Assembly (NCBI GenBank): GCA_002749535.1
Contig: MZZL01000380.1
Coordinates: forward strand, 1 to 64,000
DNA length: 64,000 nucleotides
Origin: Apophysomyces variabilis
Lineage: Eukaryota > Mucoromycota > Mucoromycetes > Mucorales > Mucoraceae
Reading direction: 5' to 3'
How positions within the stretch are numbered: the stretch's first letter is position 1; each line of letters starts with the position of its first letter. The notes below the pieces were generated by a model, which did no database searches, had not been told where the DNA came from, and was given only the letters and a program-made list of their open reading frames with translations. Of the stretch, positions 14,584 through 29,885 are shown piece by piece. Made by a program: the position numbers and the translations under genes.

Positions 14584-15493
14584 GAATTTGAGTGCCTTGG
14601 TGATACAGAATCTCCGCTTAAATTTCAAGTGGTAAACCAACCGAGTGAAATAGAAACTTCTGCTGCTACAATAGTGAGAGTGAACTTAACACTTGATGAC
14701 TGCATTGGCTTCCAAATCTATGTATTCTCTAGTGTCTCTCTATTGTTATTATGCAACTATGTCTTGACGGTATTCGGACATTTCTTTGCGCCTATTTCAT
14801 TACTATTTCGCGCTGATGTATAGGATGAATATGCGCTGCTAATAATGTATTTTGCTTTAATTAGATAACGACTTATATGTTGCGTTTAGAATGCGCAAAT
14901 TGTTAAAGTATTTCCTTTTTAGCTTTTTATTTGAGAATGTTTTCTTTGTTTCATACATCATCCATTGACAGAAAGAGGATGTTGTGCTTTATTCCATCTA
15001 TAGTTATTGCTATCTTTGACTAAACAATGCCAATATCTTACACAAGAACAAATAAAAAAAATAGCAGCGGAGCAAACAGACAAGAAATGTCAATTGCACC
15101 CGTATCTTTCTTTCTCAAAGCCGCCAATTAATCTTTGGAAGTATGTAGCTCAGATCAGCGGCGCTGGTAATATAGGACAAAGACCTGTGATGAAGCAAAT
15201 TACTCTATATCCGATTTTGAACTGCCTTTAGAGACATGATATCCATTTCTAACCCCTTATCAAAGATTTGAGCTGGTGATTTTCTTTTTTTTTTTTACCT
15301 TGCTCAACACATAGCGGGCATCACCACCTTCGGGTGTAGGCGCAGAATTCCATGCTGACATCATTTGAGCGATCCGTAGACGGATTTTTAATCGCCGACC
15401 CCGGCCTTGTGTTTTGCTGTGCTTGTGTATATCACGTCTTTCTACTTTTCCACCGTCCTTGCCAAACCTTCTTTACTCCCCACTCTGACCATT
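14584..15493. other. Divergent promoter region of the SDR gene and QCR9
   Basis: AT-rich. An open frame at 14629-14823 has no family motif. T-rich tracts precede the QCR9 start. Confidence 0.45.
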
Positions 15494-15789
15494 ATGCCTG
15501 CCGCTGTCTCCTCTGGCTTTTCCCGCACGGTGTACAACACCATTTTCAAAAAGAACTCCGTCTTCGTCACCACCATTTTCGCGTCTGCCCTGGTGTTCCA
15601 AGTGGGTTTCGACACTGTCACCAACAAGGTCTGGGATGATTTGAACAAGGGCGTAAGTCTCTTCTGCTCATAATGCGAGTTCCTGCTTTTTATGCCGATA
15701 GCTAATTCATGGACCCGTTTTGGTTTCTGTTTTTTTTCCCAAATGTGTAGAAACAATGGAAGGACATTAAGCACAAGTACGAACAATAG
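15494..15789 (+). CDS. QCR9: Cytochrome bc1 complex subunit 9
   Basis: Two exons (15494-15652, 15751-15789) encode 65 residues, the usual size of Qcr9/UQCR10. The sequence has FSRTVYNTIFKKNSVF, one membrane helix (TTIFASALVFQVGFDT) and the conserved tail WKDIKHKYEQ. The family is a small single-helix subunit of mitochondrial complex III in the inner membrane, needed for Rieske protein assembly. The Met at 15494 starts exactly at the conserved N-terminus; upstream in-frame codons do not resemble the family. Confidence 0.93.
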
Positions 15790-16494
15790 AATAAAGAAAC
15801 AAAAGTTGGCATAAACTTCTCAAGTTGCAAACCATAAAAAAGCATGGAATTTTAGACGTTCGAAATGTGGAGGAATAATACACAATAAGATCGTGAAAAA
15901 CAAGAAACTTGCATAAACCCATCCGAAATGTTGAAGGCTGCGAGATACCTTAATGGAGCAATTTGCAGATACGCGACTACAGATACGGCTTCCTTTGTTA
16001 ATGATGTTGTTTGTCACCGTAGGATTTTATCAGCGCTTTCTCTGCACACTCTTATAATGGCGATATGGTAATAGCAGCATAGCTTGTTTGCTTCTGATCC
16101 AGAAGTTATGCTGTTCCTCGAAGGATGGATTCCTCAACGTGATATAACCCCCTTTTGCTTGTATGACTGATCACTCGCTTGGATTTGGAACAATTACAGA
16201 ATCCTTGTAGGGTTACTGGTTGTCTGCGAAAATGTGAAAGAGATCCGGTTAGGATAATAAACGGATAAATGAGCAGTTGTCGCCCAGATGAATAGAAAGA
16301 GCGGCTTCCCAGTCGTGTCAAGATATCCTCTTCACCCGTACAGCATCCGACAAAGATGAAGAGTTTTATCCATGTTCATGTCCATGTCCTCTTCCTTCTC
16401 TGTTTCCCAATCCTGAACCATCTCAATCCGTATTTTTAATAGTCTAAACAATTTATTATATATGTTTTCTTTTTTACAGAAAAAAAAAGACACT
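15790..16494. other. Convergent 3' spacer
   Basis: This lies between QCR9 (+) and IND1 (-). Only motif-less short frames were seen. Confidence 0.4.
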
Positions 16495-17846
16495 CTAGTT
16501 TTCGGTTTCTAAGCGTTTCAGCATGTTTGACGCAATATCACGATAGTGCGCGGCAAACGGGCTGTCAGGCTGGGACACGACAATGGGTTGACCAGCATCG
16601 GATAATTTACAAATATCAGCATGAAGAGGTACCTGGCCAAGCAAGGGAATACCCATCTTCTGGGCCATCTGTGCTGCTCCATCGTGTCCAAAGATATGTG
16701 TCTCATGTTGACAGTTTGGACAAATAAATAAAGACATATTTTGGACCACACCCAGTATCTAAATAATATTGCGCCGACGTTGATACATAAATGAAGACCC
16801 AGAGAGAGAAAGAGAGACAAAAGAAAAACAAATAAAGAAAGAAATTGAAACTGAAAAGAGAAGGAACTTACCGGTACATCTACTTTTTTAAACATGTTGG
16901 TTCCTTTGACGACATCTATCAATGCAATGTCTTGTGGCGTGGAAATAATAACCGCACCTTGCCAAAAAAAAAAAAATGAAAAAGAAGGCAAAATGTCAAG
17001 AACCCATCGCATCAATCCATATTTCCCTATTCCCTTTTCTTATTCTTCTTCACACAGATTAGACATACCATTCAATACAACTTGTTGACTAATGGTCAGT
17101 TGGACATCGCCTGTTCCTGGAGGCATATCGATGACCAAAAGGTCAAGCTGGCCCCAATCCACTTGATGAAGTAATTGTTGTAATGCCTTCATTACCTGTT
17201 CACAGGAGAAAGAAAGAAAAAACCCCGATTTTACCTCTCTAAGTATTTTTTGCAATTAAAAAAAAAAGACAGAGAGAGACTTACCATGAGGCCACGCCAA
17301 ACCACAGGAGCTTCCTTGTCCACTAGGAACCCCATGGACATACACTTGACGCCATAATTGGTCAAAGGAATAAGACGATCACCTTGTTCTGTTAAGTCGG
17401 GTTCACCTCTTAAATTCATCAAGGATGGAATTGATGGGCCAAAAATGTCGGCATCGAGAATGCCCACCTTCTGTTTAAGCCCGGCCGCGGCTAAAGCAAT
17501 GTTGACTAAGTATGAACAAAGTTCTCTAGGTCAAACTATACGATCCTTTTTGTTTTTCTTCCTTTGTTCTAACCTGCGGTGGTCGATTTCCCCACGCCTC
17601 CTTTACCAGAAGCAACCGCTACCACACGCTTCACGCCAGGAATGGGTAATTTCTTTGGTAATCCTCGTTGCGCACGAGGTATGGTAGGTGGTGGTTTCCT
17701 TTGGTTTGGTAAACCCTTTGTTTTTTTTTGTGGGGGTTCAAAAAGTCCTTGATTCAGCGAATACAATGGCAAAGAATGGAGGGTTTTACCAAAGGGTTTT
17801 CATGGGCCAAGACTCGAAAAGTGGAAAAAAGACGTCGGGCGAACAT
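16495..17846 (-). CDS. IND1: Mitochondrial P-loop Fe-S assembly protein (IND1/NUBPL, Mrp/NBP35 family)
   Basis: Six exons (17846-17790, 17715-17574, 17505-17285, 17195-17069, 16957-16872, 16758-16495) give 298 residues. Exon 1 is a good mitochondrial presequence ([18 protein letters not shown]). Motifs in order: [20 protein letters not shown], deviant Walker [52 protein letters not shown], and the CxxC of the family ([13 protein letters not shown]) that holds the shared cluster. Known role: delivery of Fe-S clusters to respiratory complex I, which implies that this fungus keeps complex I. The first intron (17789-17716, AAG acceptor) is inferred from the presequence and phase. Without it the frame has no Met start. 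Confidence 0.9.
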
Positions 17847-18279
17847 GGCAAAAGAAGAAAGCAAAACGCAGCTTTGTATGAGAAGAAAGTGTTTTCATCC
17901 CCGGAGACAATTGCATGTCACACAACGCACGCATTCACACACACACATACACACCCAACGTTTTTACCCTTGATAAACATAGATGTTATATCCTCTTTGT
18001 CTTGTAAAAACTTAGAAAGGGCTACTTTATTTTAGAATAGCATTAACAAATAAAAGTCTCCAAAGCGAAAGCGACATTATGTAGAAAAGGGTTTCTTATT
18101 TTTGGATTCTTTTCCTTTTTAAAATTTGCAATTCACACACACACATTTCGGCATACAGATGCCTTCTTTTTTTTTTTTCCTTCAACAGCGACAACAACGA
18201 ACAAGCAAGAAAAATTATATAAAGAAAAAGAAAAGGGGGAAAAAGAGTTTCTAACATCAGCGACTATGTTACAGGTTTT
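17847..18279. other. Spacer with CA-rich microsatellite
   Basis: Contains short (CA)n stretches near 17934-17956 and 18136-18146 and poly-T tracts. It serves as the IND1 promoter and the PKC1 3' flank. No coding signal was seen. Confidence 0.45.
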
Positions 18280-22486
<4,207 letters not shown>

Positions 22487-22869
22487 GATGTCTTGGTTTC
22501 GAACGAGATGAACAAGTGATGTACTCCAATAACAAGCCTAGTAAGGATAATTCAGTGTTTCCAAGTAATGACAACATGATGGTAATGGTTATTACGTTTG
22601 ATGAATCCTTTTTTTTCTCTCGTTTTTGTTTTTTCCTCCCTTTTCTCCTCTATGACTAGCAAGAAGGGTTGGTCAAAAGGAAAGGGAACAAAAAAAATAA
22701 AGAAGAGGGTCAAAAGGAAAGGGAAAAAGAAAGAGGTGACAAAAAGAGTAAAAAAGGGAAAAGCAAAAAAAAGAGAGAGAGAGAGAGTGTGTGTGTGTGT
22801 GTGTAAAGAGTTGTGTGCGTGTAAAGACCGCAAAGGTGCCACGAGCTTGTTGTCGGTTGTTAAAAGTCT
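22487..22869. other. PKC1 promoter / TPC1 3' flank, purine-rich with (GA)n(TG)n
   Basis: The plus strand is strongly A/G-rich (the minus strand, which is the sense strand here, is C/T-rich), with a (GA)n(TG)n run at about 22773-22803. Such pyrimidine-rich leaders recur before genes in this window. The open frames here are low-complexity artefacts. Confidence 0.5.
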
Positions 22870-24313
22870 TCAATCTTTCAGCCATAGTAACCCTTGCTTC
22901 GTTTGCTCAAACACGACAAACGTCACTGCCACGGATGGCGCCACCTTGACGAGAGAAGGGGCAAGCCCCTTGTACCACCCCCGTAGACCTTCTTGCTTTG
23001 CAATCTCCTTGAGACAGCTGAACCATGATAACCGTGAATATTCAGGAATCGATCCAATCACATATTCGTTTCGTAGAGGACCCTGGACCTGAAACCGTTT
23101 TCGGACAACATCCATAGGATAGATCGTCGTCTTGCCAATGATTCCCGAGAGTGCTCCACTAATCATGTCATGCATCGGTTTATGACTCGGCGATAATGTC
23201 TCATCATCCTAAAATAATAATAAAAAAAATGGGATGTTACCCAAGTTTTTCTACTATCTGTCATTTTTTTCCCTTATTTTACCCTCCATTTCTTAAATGT
23301 GCCCGCAATAGCATCATAAGAGGCAAAGACGAGTCCCATATAGGGCATAATCTGAAGAATGGCTGGCCACAATCCACGATAAAACCCGCGTAATCCTTCA
23401 GTTTCATGTATCAAAGCACATGCTTGTAGAATGCTGGTATAATGCTATTTTTTGTTAAACCCGATGGATTAGATACAATGTACAGATGTTCGGGAGAATA
23501 TACCACACGTTGTTCTTTACCTTCTTGGTACCTTGCATAGCAAACCGGGTCCTTAGCAAGTCGAAGGGATAGGTCACTGTGGTTGCAGTACTTCCGGCCA
23601 ACATGCCAGCCACAAACGCCTTGGACGTCTTTGGTAATTGCTGTGAAGAATCCTTTTTGTTGCAAGGAAGATGATTATTATAAGGATATAAGGATATAAA
23701 GATAATAAGGATAATAAACGATAATAATAACTGTAATGATTTGGTGGTGTTTCCATATATCTTTTTTCTTTCCATCGTGAAACAGAAAAATTTATTCTCT
23801 TTTTTATTTTTGAATTTCGAGACAAAAAGGGGACTTACCATATTTTCTAATGCAAGTTCAAACTCCTTATAAGCCCAAAATTCAACCGCACTATAAGATA
23901 GATAGAGATACTCGGCTGACAGATTGCCCTTGTAAAGACCCTTTTATATACCTGTCAGACTGATATATGTGAAAAAAAAAAATAACCACAGGACTTGCCT
24001 TAATGCCTTCCTCTCTCCAAATAGTCCTTAAAGCCTGCCCAAGAGCCGAATACTTAATGAACGTAGCTGGGTTAACGGGACGGGCACGGGTACTGTGGGA
24101 CTGAAGCTGCATACGGATCTTGACAACATCTAAAGGGGCAATTACAAACCTGCATGGGGTCGACCTCTTTTTCATGAGTCTCGGACAAAGGTTTCACTTT
24201 TGAATGAGAGCATTATGAACTCAAATAACTTGCCTCGAGACAACGCCAGCGGTGCCTCCACAAAAAGCCAATTCCATACTATTCAAGTTGGCATCGGTCA
24301 CATACGACGGCAT
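22870..24313 (-). CDS. TPC1: Mitochondrial thiamine pyrophosphate carrier (SLC25 family)
   Basis: Six exons (24313-24234, 24149-23999, 23940-23839, 23640-23521, 23444-23283, 23208-22870) give 317 residues, the normal carrier size. The three mitochondrial-carrier repeats show their signatures: APLDVVKIRMQLQ, YPFDLLRTRFAMQG and YPMDVVRKRFQVQG, with GGTAGVVSR, AGMLAGSTATTV and SGALSGIIGKTT preceding them. The KxxIYPMDVVRKR third repeat fits Tpc1. Known role: TPP import into the mitochondrial matrix by exchange. Introns 1 and 2 appear to use GC donors (AG|GCAAGT); no GT donor keeps the conserved repeats in frame. Confidence 0.9.
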
Positions 24314-24759
24314 CGTAATAAAACTCGAGAATAAAATACGCGCGAGGCTTGTTTTTTACTGATGGATTGTTTGTTATTTTTCAAACCACGAATTAAATAG
24401 GCTGGCTTTAGTTGGTTTTCTTTTCGTCAGCTGTCACACAATGCACGACAGCCAAACTGCATAGGAGAGACACGGACACCTAGACCCATTCGTTTCATTT
24501 ACTTCGTTTACTGACATTTTTCCTTTCAAAAGATCTTCTAAAATTGATAGTACGAGAAAAGGGCATCATCCTGGTCTATGGAAAGTCATGCATGACACGG
24601 AATGGATCAGGCGGCCTTTTCTTCTTTTTTGGCTTGCACAAGTTATTGGGAAACTGCGATCTTTTTGATATTGGTTTTCACATGATAATGAATCCACTTT
24701 TTTTTTTCCTTTTCCCCTTTCCCCCAAAAAGATATGATTATTTTTTCATTCATCGTGCA
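24314..24759. other. TPC1 promoter region
   Basis: T-rich, with several poly-T/poly-C tracts near 24700-24730. No gene was recognised. Confidence 0.4.
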
Positions 24760-24978
24760 TTAATTTGATAATAATGATATGTTGGAAGTATCTACAAACA
24801 GATTTGCAATGGCAACAGGAAGATATATTAATAATCCACCGATAGGAAACATGGTAACAAAGAGAGACCAGCCAAGCTTGAAAGGTATGGATCGCGAAGA
24901 AGAAAACGTTCCGTAAATCACAGCAAGATCGAGAAGCAAGATCAGCACTCCGACGATAGCAGGAGATTGGCTAAGCAT
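24760..24978 (-). CDS. Small two-helix membrane protein (PLDc_N-like)
   Basis: A single exon of 72 residues. Two hydrophobic helices (VGVLILLLDLAVIYG and GWSLFVTMFPIGGLLIYLPVA) flank a short basic loop with Ser-Arg-Ser. The pattern of helix, loop, W, helix with P-x-x-G-x-x-x-Y resembles the PLDc_N domain of small membrane proteins, but I cannot confirm that. I chose the Met at 24978 because upstream in-frame residues are encoded by a CT-rich leader. Function unknown. Confidence 0.5.
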   Translation of the reverse strand: MLSQSPAIVGVLILLLDLAVIYGTFSSSRSIPFKLGWSLFVTMFPIGGLLIYLPVAIANLFVDTSNISLLSN

Positions 24979-25094
24979 GATCGACGATTTTTTTTTTGCC
25001 TTGAGAGATAGCGTGTGCAGAGAGACTCGTGTATAGTATGAAGTAAAAAAGTAAAGAGAACAGTGTGTGCTATCTGTGAATGTGATGTGTGAGG

Positions 25095-25095
25095 A

Positions 25096-25127
<32 letters not shown>

Positions 25128-25133
25128 AGAGAG
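25095..25133. repeat. (GA)n microsatellite
   Basis: An uninterrupted GA run followed by GGGA/GAGG units, in the 5' flank of the small membrane-protein gene. It is CT-rich on that gene's sense strand. Confidence 0.85.
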
Positions 25134-25242
25134 GGAAGAAAGCTAAATGAGAAATGTTATACTGATGGATCACCGAACTATATATGCCAAAATGGTTTGT
25201 GCGACTTTGACCAAATGCTGCGTTTGCCTTTTTTTGTTTTTA

Positions 25243-26604
25243 TTAGCCAAGTTTTTTCAGCGGGCCTCGTCCATAATCATTCAACAAAAGTCTCAGACCC
25301 TGTTGGGGTAAGTTTGTTTGTGGCTGTTTTGGTTGCATTGTGGGCGACACGCCCGGAAGTGAAGTCCGTTTACGAATGATCCTGTGTCGGTAGAGTTCTG
25401 CGGTTTCCGGTGAAACAACAGGTGTCTGTCGCGTCTCTTTGCGACCAGATAGACTATTACCTGTCGTACTAGCCCGACGAACTGCCAAAGAAAGAATCAA
25501 ATCATCCGGAGCTTTCAAACTTGTACGCGGCTCTTGAAGCATCTGAATCGTCCCTTGAGCCTGTCCAAGCATTTCCGCATATTCATGCATCTTCCGGACT
25601 ACCTCGCTCAGATTTCCTTGGTGCGCTCGCTGATAATTAGCTATCATAGCCAACCTACTCTGAAGTTGATTGTTCTCTTTGACAACCTGAAAACATGATA
25701 AAATAGAACACTGAGTTTTCTGCTTCTTGCCTGTATCGAATTATTCTTTTCCTTTTTCTTTTTCCTCTTCTATTTCCACACCAAGAAAAAAGAATAACCT
25801 ACACTAGCCAGATCAGCATGCATGTGTCGCACCGCCCGCGTTGCAAACACGTCCGACTCCTTCTGTCTTGTGACAGCTCTTTCCAACAGCACTTGCAGAT
25901 TGACATTGTCTTCTTGCGTTGCTGTCAAATCCTCCTCAATCTCTGCTGTTTAATACATATGCTTTTAGCAACATAAAAAGAAAATGGATCACCCTGTACA
26001 TACACACTCGATTTTTCGAATCCCTCTAAAAGAAGAAATAAGATAAAGAAAATTGAACAAGCCGATAATGAACTTCGAGTCTTACCAGATCGACTGCCAT
26101 ACCATCCATTTGTTTTGCTAGGCCATCCATTTCATTACGGAAACGTACTAGCTGATCTCTGATTTGTCCCAGCTCGAGAAGAAACGTATGTCGTTGTCCA
26201 CCCGTCTCCGGGCTCGCTGATCGACCGGACATAGCACTTGATGGTCGTGTGGGTGTGGAGTAAGATGTAACAAGCTATTTTTTTTTTTTCAAAAAGGAGA
26301 GCAAAGCAAAAGCAAAAGAAAGTATAAGATGAGCCCAAATGAAATTCAATACCCGATACACTTACTTTAGGTTCCTTCGTGTGAAAATAAGGATAGTCGT
26401 CGTCCTCATCGCTATCGTATTCATTGTAGGACGTAGGATCAATATCAAGATGGTTTTGGTATTTTGCTGTGATATAATGGGTATCATTTTCGTGGGAGCC
26501 TATATCATATTTTTTGGTTGGTGGTTGTATTTCGTCAGGGCTATTGAAAGAAAAAATTTATGCAAGTAGTTTTTCTGTTACCTTGTTGCTGCGACATTGC
26601 CCAT
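25243..26604 (-). CDS. Coiled-coil protein, unknown function
   Basis: Six exons (26604-26582, 26540-26366, 26274-26086, 26025-26004, 25945-25803, 25686-25243) give about 331 residues. The N-terminus is acidic and Tyr-rich (YNEYDSDEDDDYPYF). The middle is a heptad-like coiled coil (LGQIRDQLVRFRNEMDGLAK; EIEEDLTATQEDNVNLQVLL; VVKENNQLQSRLAMIANYQ). The C-terminus is a basic, Ser/Pro-rich tail (RHRIIRKRTSLPGVSPTM). A 22-nt exon with a GTATGT donor keeps phase. The start codon is tentative; another ATG at 26762 could begin the gene through an extra exon. The layout suggests a scaffold or cytoskeletal factor, but I do not recognise the family. Confidence 0.6.
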
Positions 26605-27719
26605 GCGTTGCAATGTTGCAGGCCAGAATCACACGAAGACAGCTGATGGTTTTGGACATAACATAAATAATAGACGAACACAAAATTGACTGTTATTTCA
26701 TTGCGATTATCAACGAGGCACGTGGGCGTATAGCCTACCTGGGCAATCTCCTCGGGATTCATCTATTGCTTCATGAACTACCAGCAAGAATGCTGATTGT
26801 CACCACCAAAAAGGTGTCAATAAATAGAACAGGTAACGAAAAGGAAAAGAGAACAGAAGTTTAAGTAAATAGAGAAGGGTTAACGAGAAAATCAGAGAAA
26901 ACAATAGGTAAATGTAATAAAAAGAAAAGAAAAAGGAAAAAGAAAGGATGTAAAAAAAAAAAAGGAGCAGATGCTCCCCGCAAGGCATTTCAATGGGTCA
27001 CGAGAGTCGCACAAAATGTCAAGACGCTTGTCGTCACCAAGCCCATGGCACACTCCCCTTCTCTCTCTCTCTCTCTCTCTCTCTCTTCTTCCTTCCTTCC
27101 TTCCTTTCCTTCTTTCTTCCTCTTGCTCCTTCCTGCTATAAAACTTATAAGACATGATAAAACTGATCATTGTTAATGATTCAGATACTGTTCAAGTTAA
27201 ACACATTAAATCCCTTTGTTATCCTTCAGGCTTTTCTTTCTCTTATCAGCACAGAAAAAAACCGGGCGATCATTTAAGCCAATTACAGTGAATGTCAATG
27301 TCTATAGAGGATCCGCTATCTTAAAACCCCATCTTCCGCCAAAGTAAATCTTGCCATCGGGTATCTTTCTTAAAGTGGATTAGCTCGTGCACAGCAATAT
27401 GGTCCGTATTAGGCATGAGTTTTCTCTTTTGTAAGACAAGGTTCCTATATTACATTTGTAACATAACATCTCGACTTGTTTCTTTCGTCATTCTATGTTC
27501 ATCCATGACAAGAGGGATATGGTAACTTTATATAAAGGTAAGAACGTACTGGTATCCGAGGGTTCACTATTTTTTGCCCAGTTGCAATTGCTGACACCAC
27601 TTCAAAATCATGCGAGAAATATAAAATGCACGGGGCGACCAACTAGCATAACAAATGTGATGGGCAGCCTATATTCGTAATAATTGACCGTATTAAACAA
27701 AAAACAATTTCGATCATTA
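26605..27719. other. Intergenic with (CT)n-(TTCC)n tract
   Basis: A long pyrimidine microsatellite, (CT)n then (TTCC)n, runs from 27058 to 27120. No gene or RNA was recognised in the rest. Confidence 0.5.
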
Positions 27720-29885
27720 TCATGGTTGATCTCTTACCGGTAAGGCCACAACGCAGCAATGTGCCTCGTTCGACTCGGGTCCTGTAGCTAAAAAAATTAT
27801 GGAATCTTGAATATAAGGTGCTCTCTTTTTTTTTTGGGCGTTTCTAAATGAAATTATACCTTCTATGTAAACCTTTTTGAACTCCTTCGCCATGGATGAA
27901 TCAACCATACTGTCTCGTTCTCCGGTAAATAAAAGGAATGGCACAAGTTTTCTCTCGGCTTTTGCCTTCATGATATTGCTGATAGGCGAATGCTCACGAA
28001 CAAACTCCGTATCCACTTTGTCCTGCAAGGCCACTGTCCTGGCAAAATAATCGCTTCTGACAGGATCACTTTCAAGATCTAAGACACCGTTTAAAGAAAT
28101 CACGCCACAAACAGATGTGTCCACCTCCTCAAAACCTGGTTCAAATTTAAAGAAAAAATTCAGTATAAGCATACATACAAAAAAAATCAGGTGGTCATAT
28201 ATAACATATACCTGGCTGATATTGTGGTTGATTAGCGGTAAATGCTGCCATGGAAGCGAGATGTCCTCCGGTTGAATCGCCTGCATGATAATACTTGATT
28301 AAAAAAGGTTAAGCATGAAGAAAAGAAAAGAGGCGTACCCGAAAGAACGACAAAGTCAGGATCACCACCGAAGGAACTGATGCTTCGCTTGACCCATCGC
28401 AGCGCACGTTTTACGTCGCAAAGATGTGTCGGATAGGCATTCTTAGGTGCTAAGCGGTAACCAATATTGACAATCACCTATCAACAGATGAATCAGCGTC
28501 TATGAAATGTACAGTTAATCCAGAAACGTCAATGGCTTACCCAATCACCTTCTGACACTAGGAGCTTCTGGTGCGGATAAAACAAATTCTTACTTCCAGT
28601 TCGCCATGAGCCGCCATGGATATGGACCTGAAATTGGGAACAATCAAAGCACTCGTATGTAAGATAGAAGCATGTCTCGACTAAAGGAATTAGTAACTTG
28701 CCAGGACAGGACGAAGCTGTTTTCCTTTGCCTTGTGGCGATGACGTGTAGATATCGAGCATCATCTTTCGCGGCTGATCATAATCATTTGTAGCGCCGAT
28801 AGCTTCTGCTACCTCCTCGTTGGTCGCATAAGTAACTGGGAAACTTGCATTTTAGGTTTTCTATTTCGAAAGACTAGCAGTAACTTACTGTTAGGATAGA
28901 CATGTACGTTAGGGGGAGTCCACATGGGGTTCCATAAAAGATTGGCATGCTTGGAACTGATTTGTAAAATGATGTTTCGGTTAAGACACGGTTTACATTA
29001 TGGATTTTTTGCTTCACCTTAGAACGCTTTCTACGGGTTCTACAGGATCGCCGCCGGTCAAATCCTTGATGGCTTCTTCTATGATTTGTTTCTCTTGCAA
29101 ACTCTCAAAATAAAGCATGGCCAGTCCAAAAAGATTGATCACATCGACAAAGTAGGTCAGGGATGCCAATGAATAATCTATCATTATTTTGTTAGCGTAT
29201 AAAATAATTCCGCGGTCGGGTTGTGCAAAGCCTTACTAAAGCCGCCTAGGACTCGTGTCAATTTGATCAAAATCCATTTCGATATCAGGATATGCAAAGC
29301 CAGCTCTGTCACCAAGGCAGCCAGACATTCAATCATGACCAAATATTTTCGTAATGGGCCACTGCCACCTAACCATCGCAGAATGACATGCTTGTCAAAA
29401 GCAGCGAAAGTGAGCACGGCGAAAAATGCCACTTCCACCACATAGTTGGTAGCAATAAGTGCATTGAACATTCCCATAGCGTCTTGACAACCGAGTTCAG
29501 GAGAAGAACGTCCACCTTTGAACGAAACAGGTGTCAACCAAAAGGGCGAAACATTCTTTTCTCGTCAGGCCAAAGTCACATTCTGTTTTGCACACTGTCA
29601 TCAGCGGCCCGAGTGTAACACGTTGCCCAATGAAGGCAAAAGCGCACCTATCCATATCGCTCTTGTCCGTACCTGTTTTACGCAAATATCTACTGTTTTC
29701 CAAGTTCCGAAAGGAAAAGATGGCTTTCCCGTTTAAAAACTGAACATACCATCTGTGCTCACTGGATGGAGGCGTTTAATATGATCAGAGGAATTTTCAC
29801 CATACAAACAGCTGCGGGAGAAAGCGTGAGAAACGTTTGGCAGATGGCATTTGCTCGCTGTCAAGAAACTTATGGTGTCTCTTAT
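27720..29885 (-). CDS. Alpha/beta-hydrolase (HSL-type esterase) with N-terminal membrane region; 5' end unresolved
   Basis: At least ten exons join in phase. Their 3' ends are 29750, 29237, 29018, 28889, 28702, 28541, 28339, 28212, 27860 and 27720. The N-terminal third has hydrophobic helices (VEVAFFAVLTFAAF; LVMIECLAALVTELAL). The catalytic part shows the oxyanion HGGSW, YRLAPKNAYP, the nucleophile elbow GDSTGGH, an acidic residue in LLFTGERDSMVD, and the catalytic His in EAHCCVVALP. These place it in the hormone-sensitive-lipase/arylacetamide-deacetylase group; the substrate is unknown. One intron has a GC donor (CTG|GCAAGT at 28701). The first recognisable exon is open to about 29885 without a Met, so a start exon is missing from my model. 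Confidence 0.8.

Noticed and set aside
17569..17772. Reading IND1 exon 2 from a TTG at 17772 as the start
   Set aside because: There is no ATG in that frame after an upstream stop. Splicing from 17790 to 17715 gives a proper ATG start with a mitochondrial presequence in phase.
22598..23092. A Lys-rich 164-codon plus-strand frame
   Set aside because: It is encoded by purine-rich low-complexity DNA and then runs antisense through TPC1 exon 6. No family motifs.
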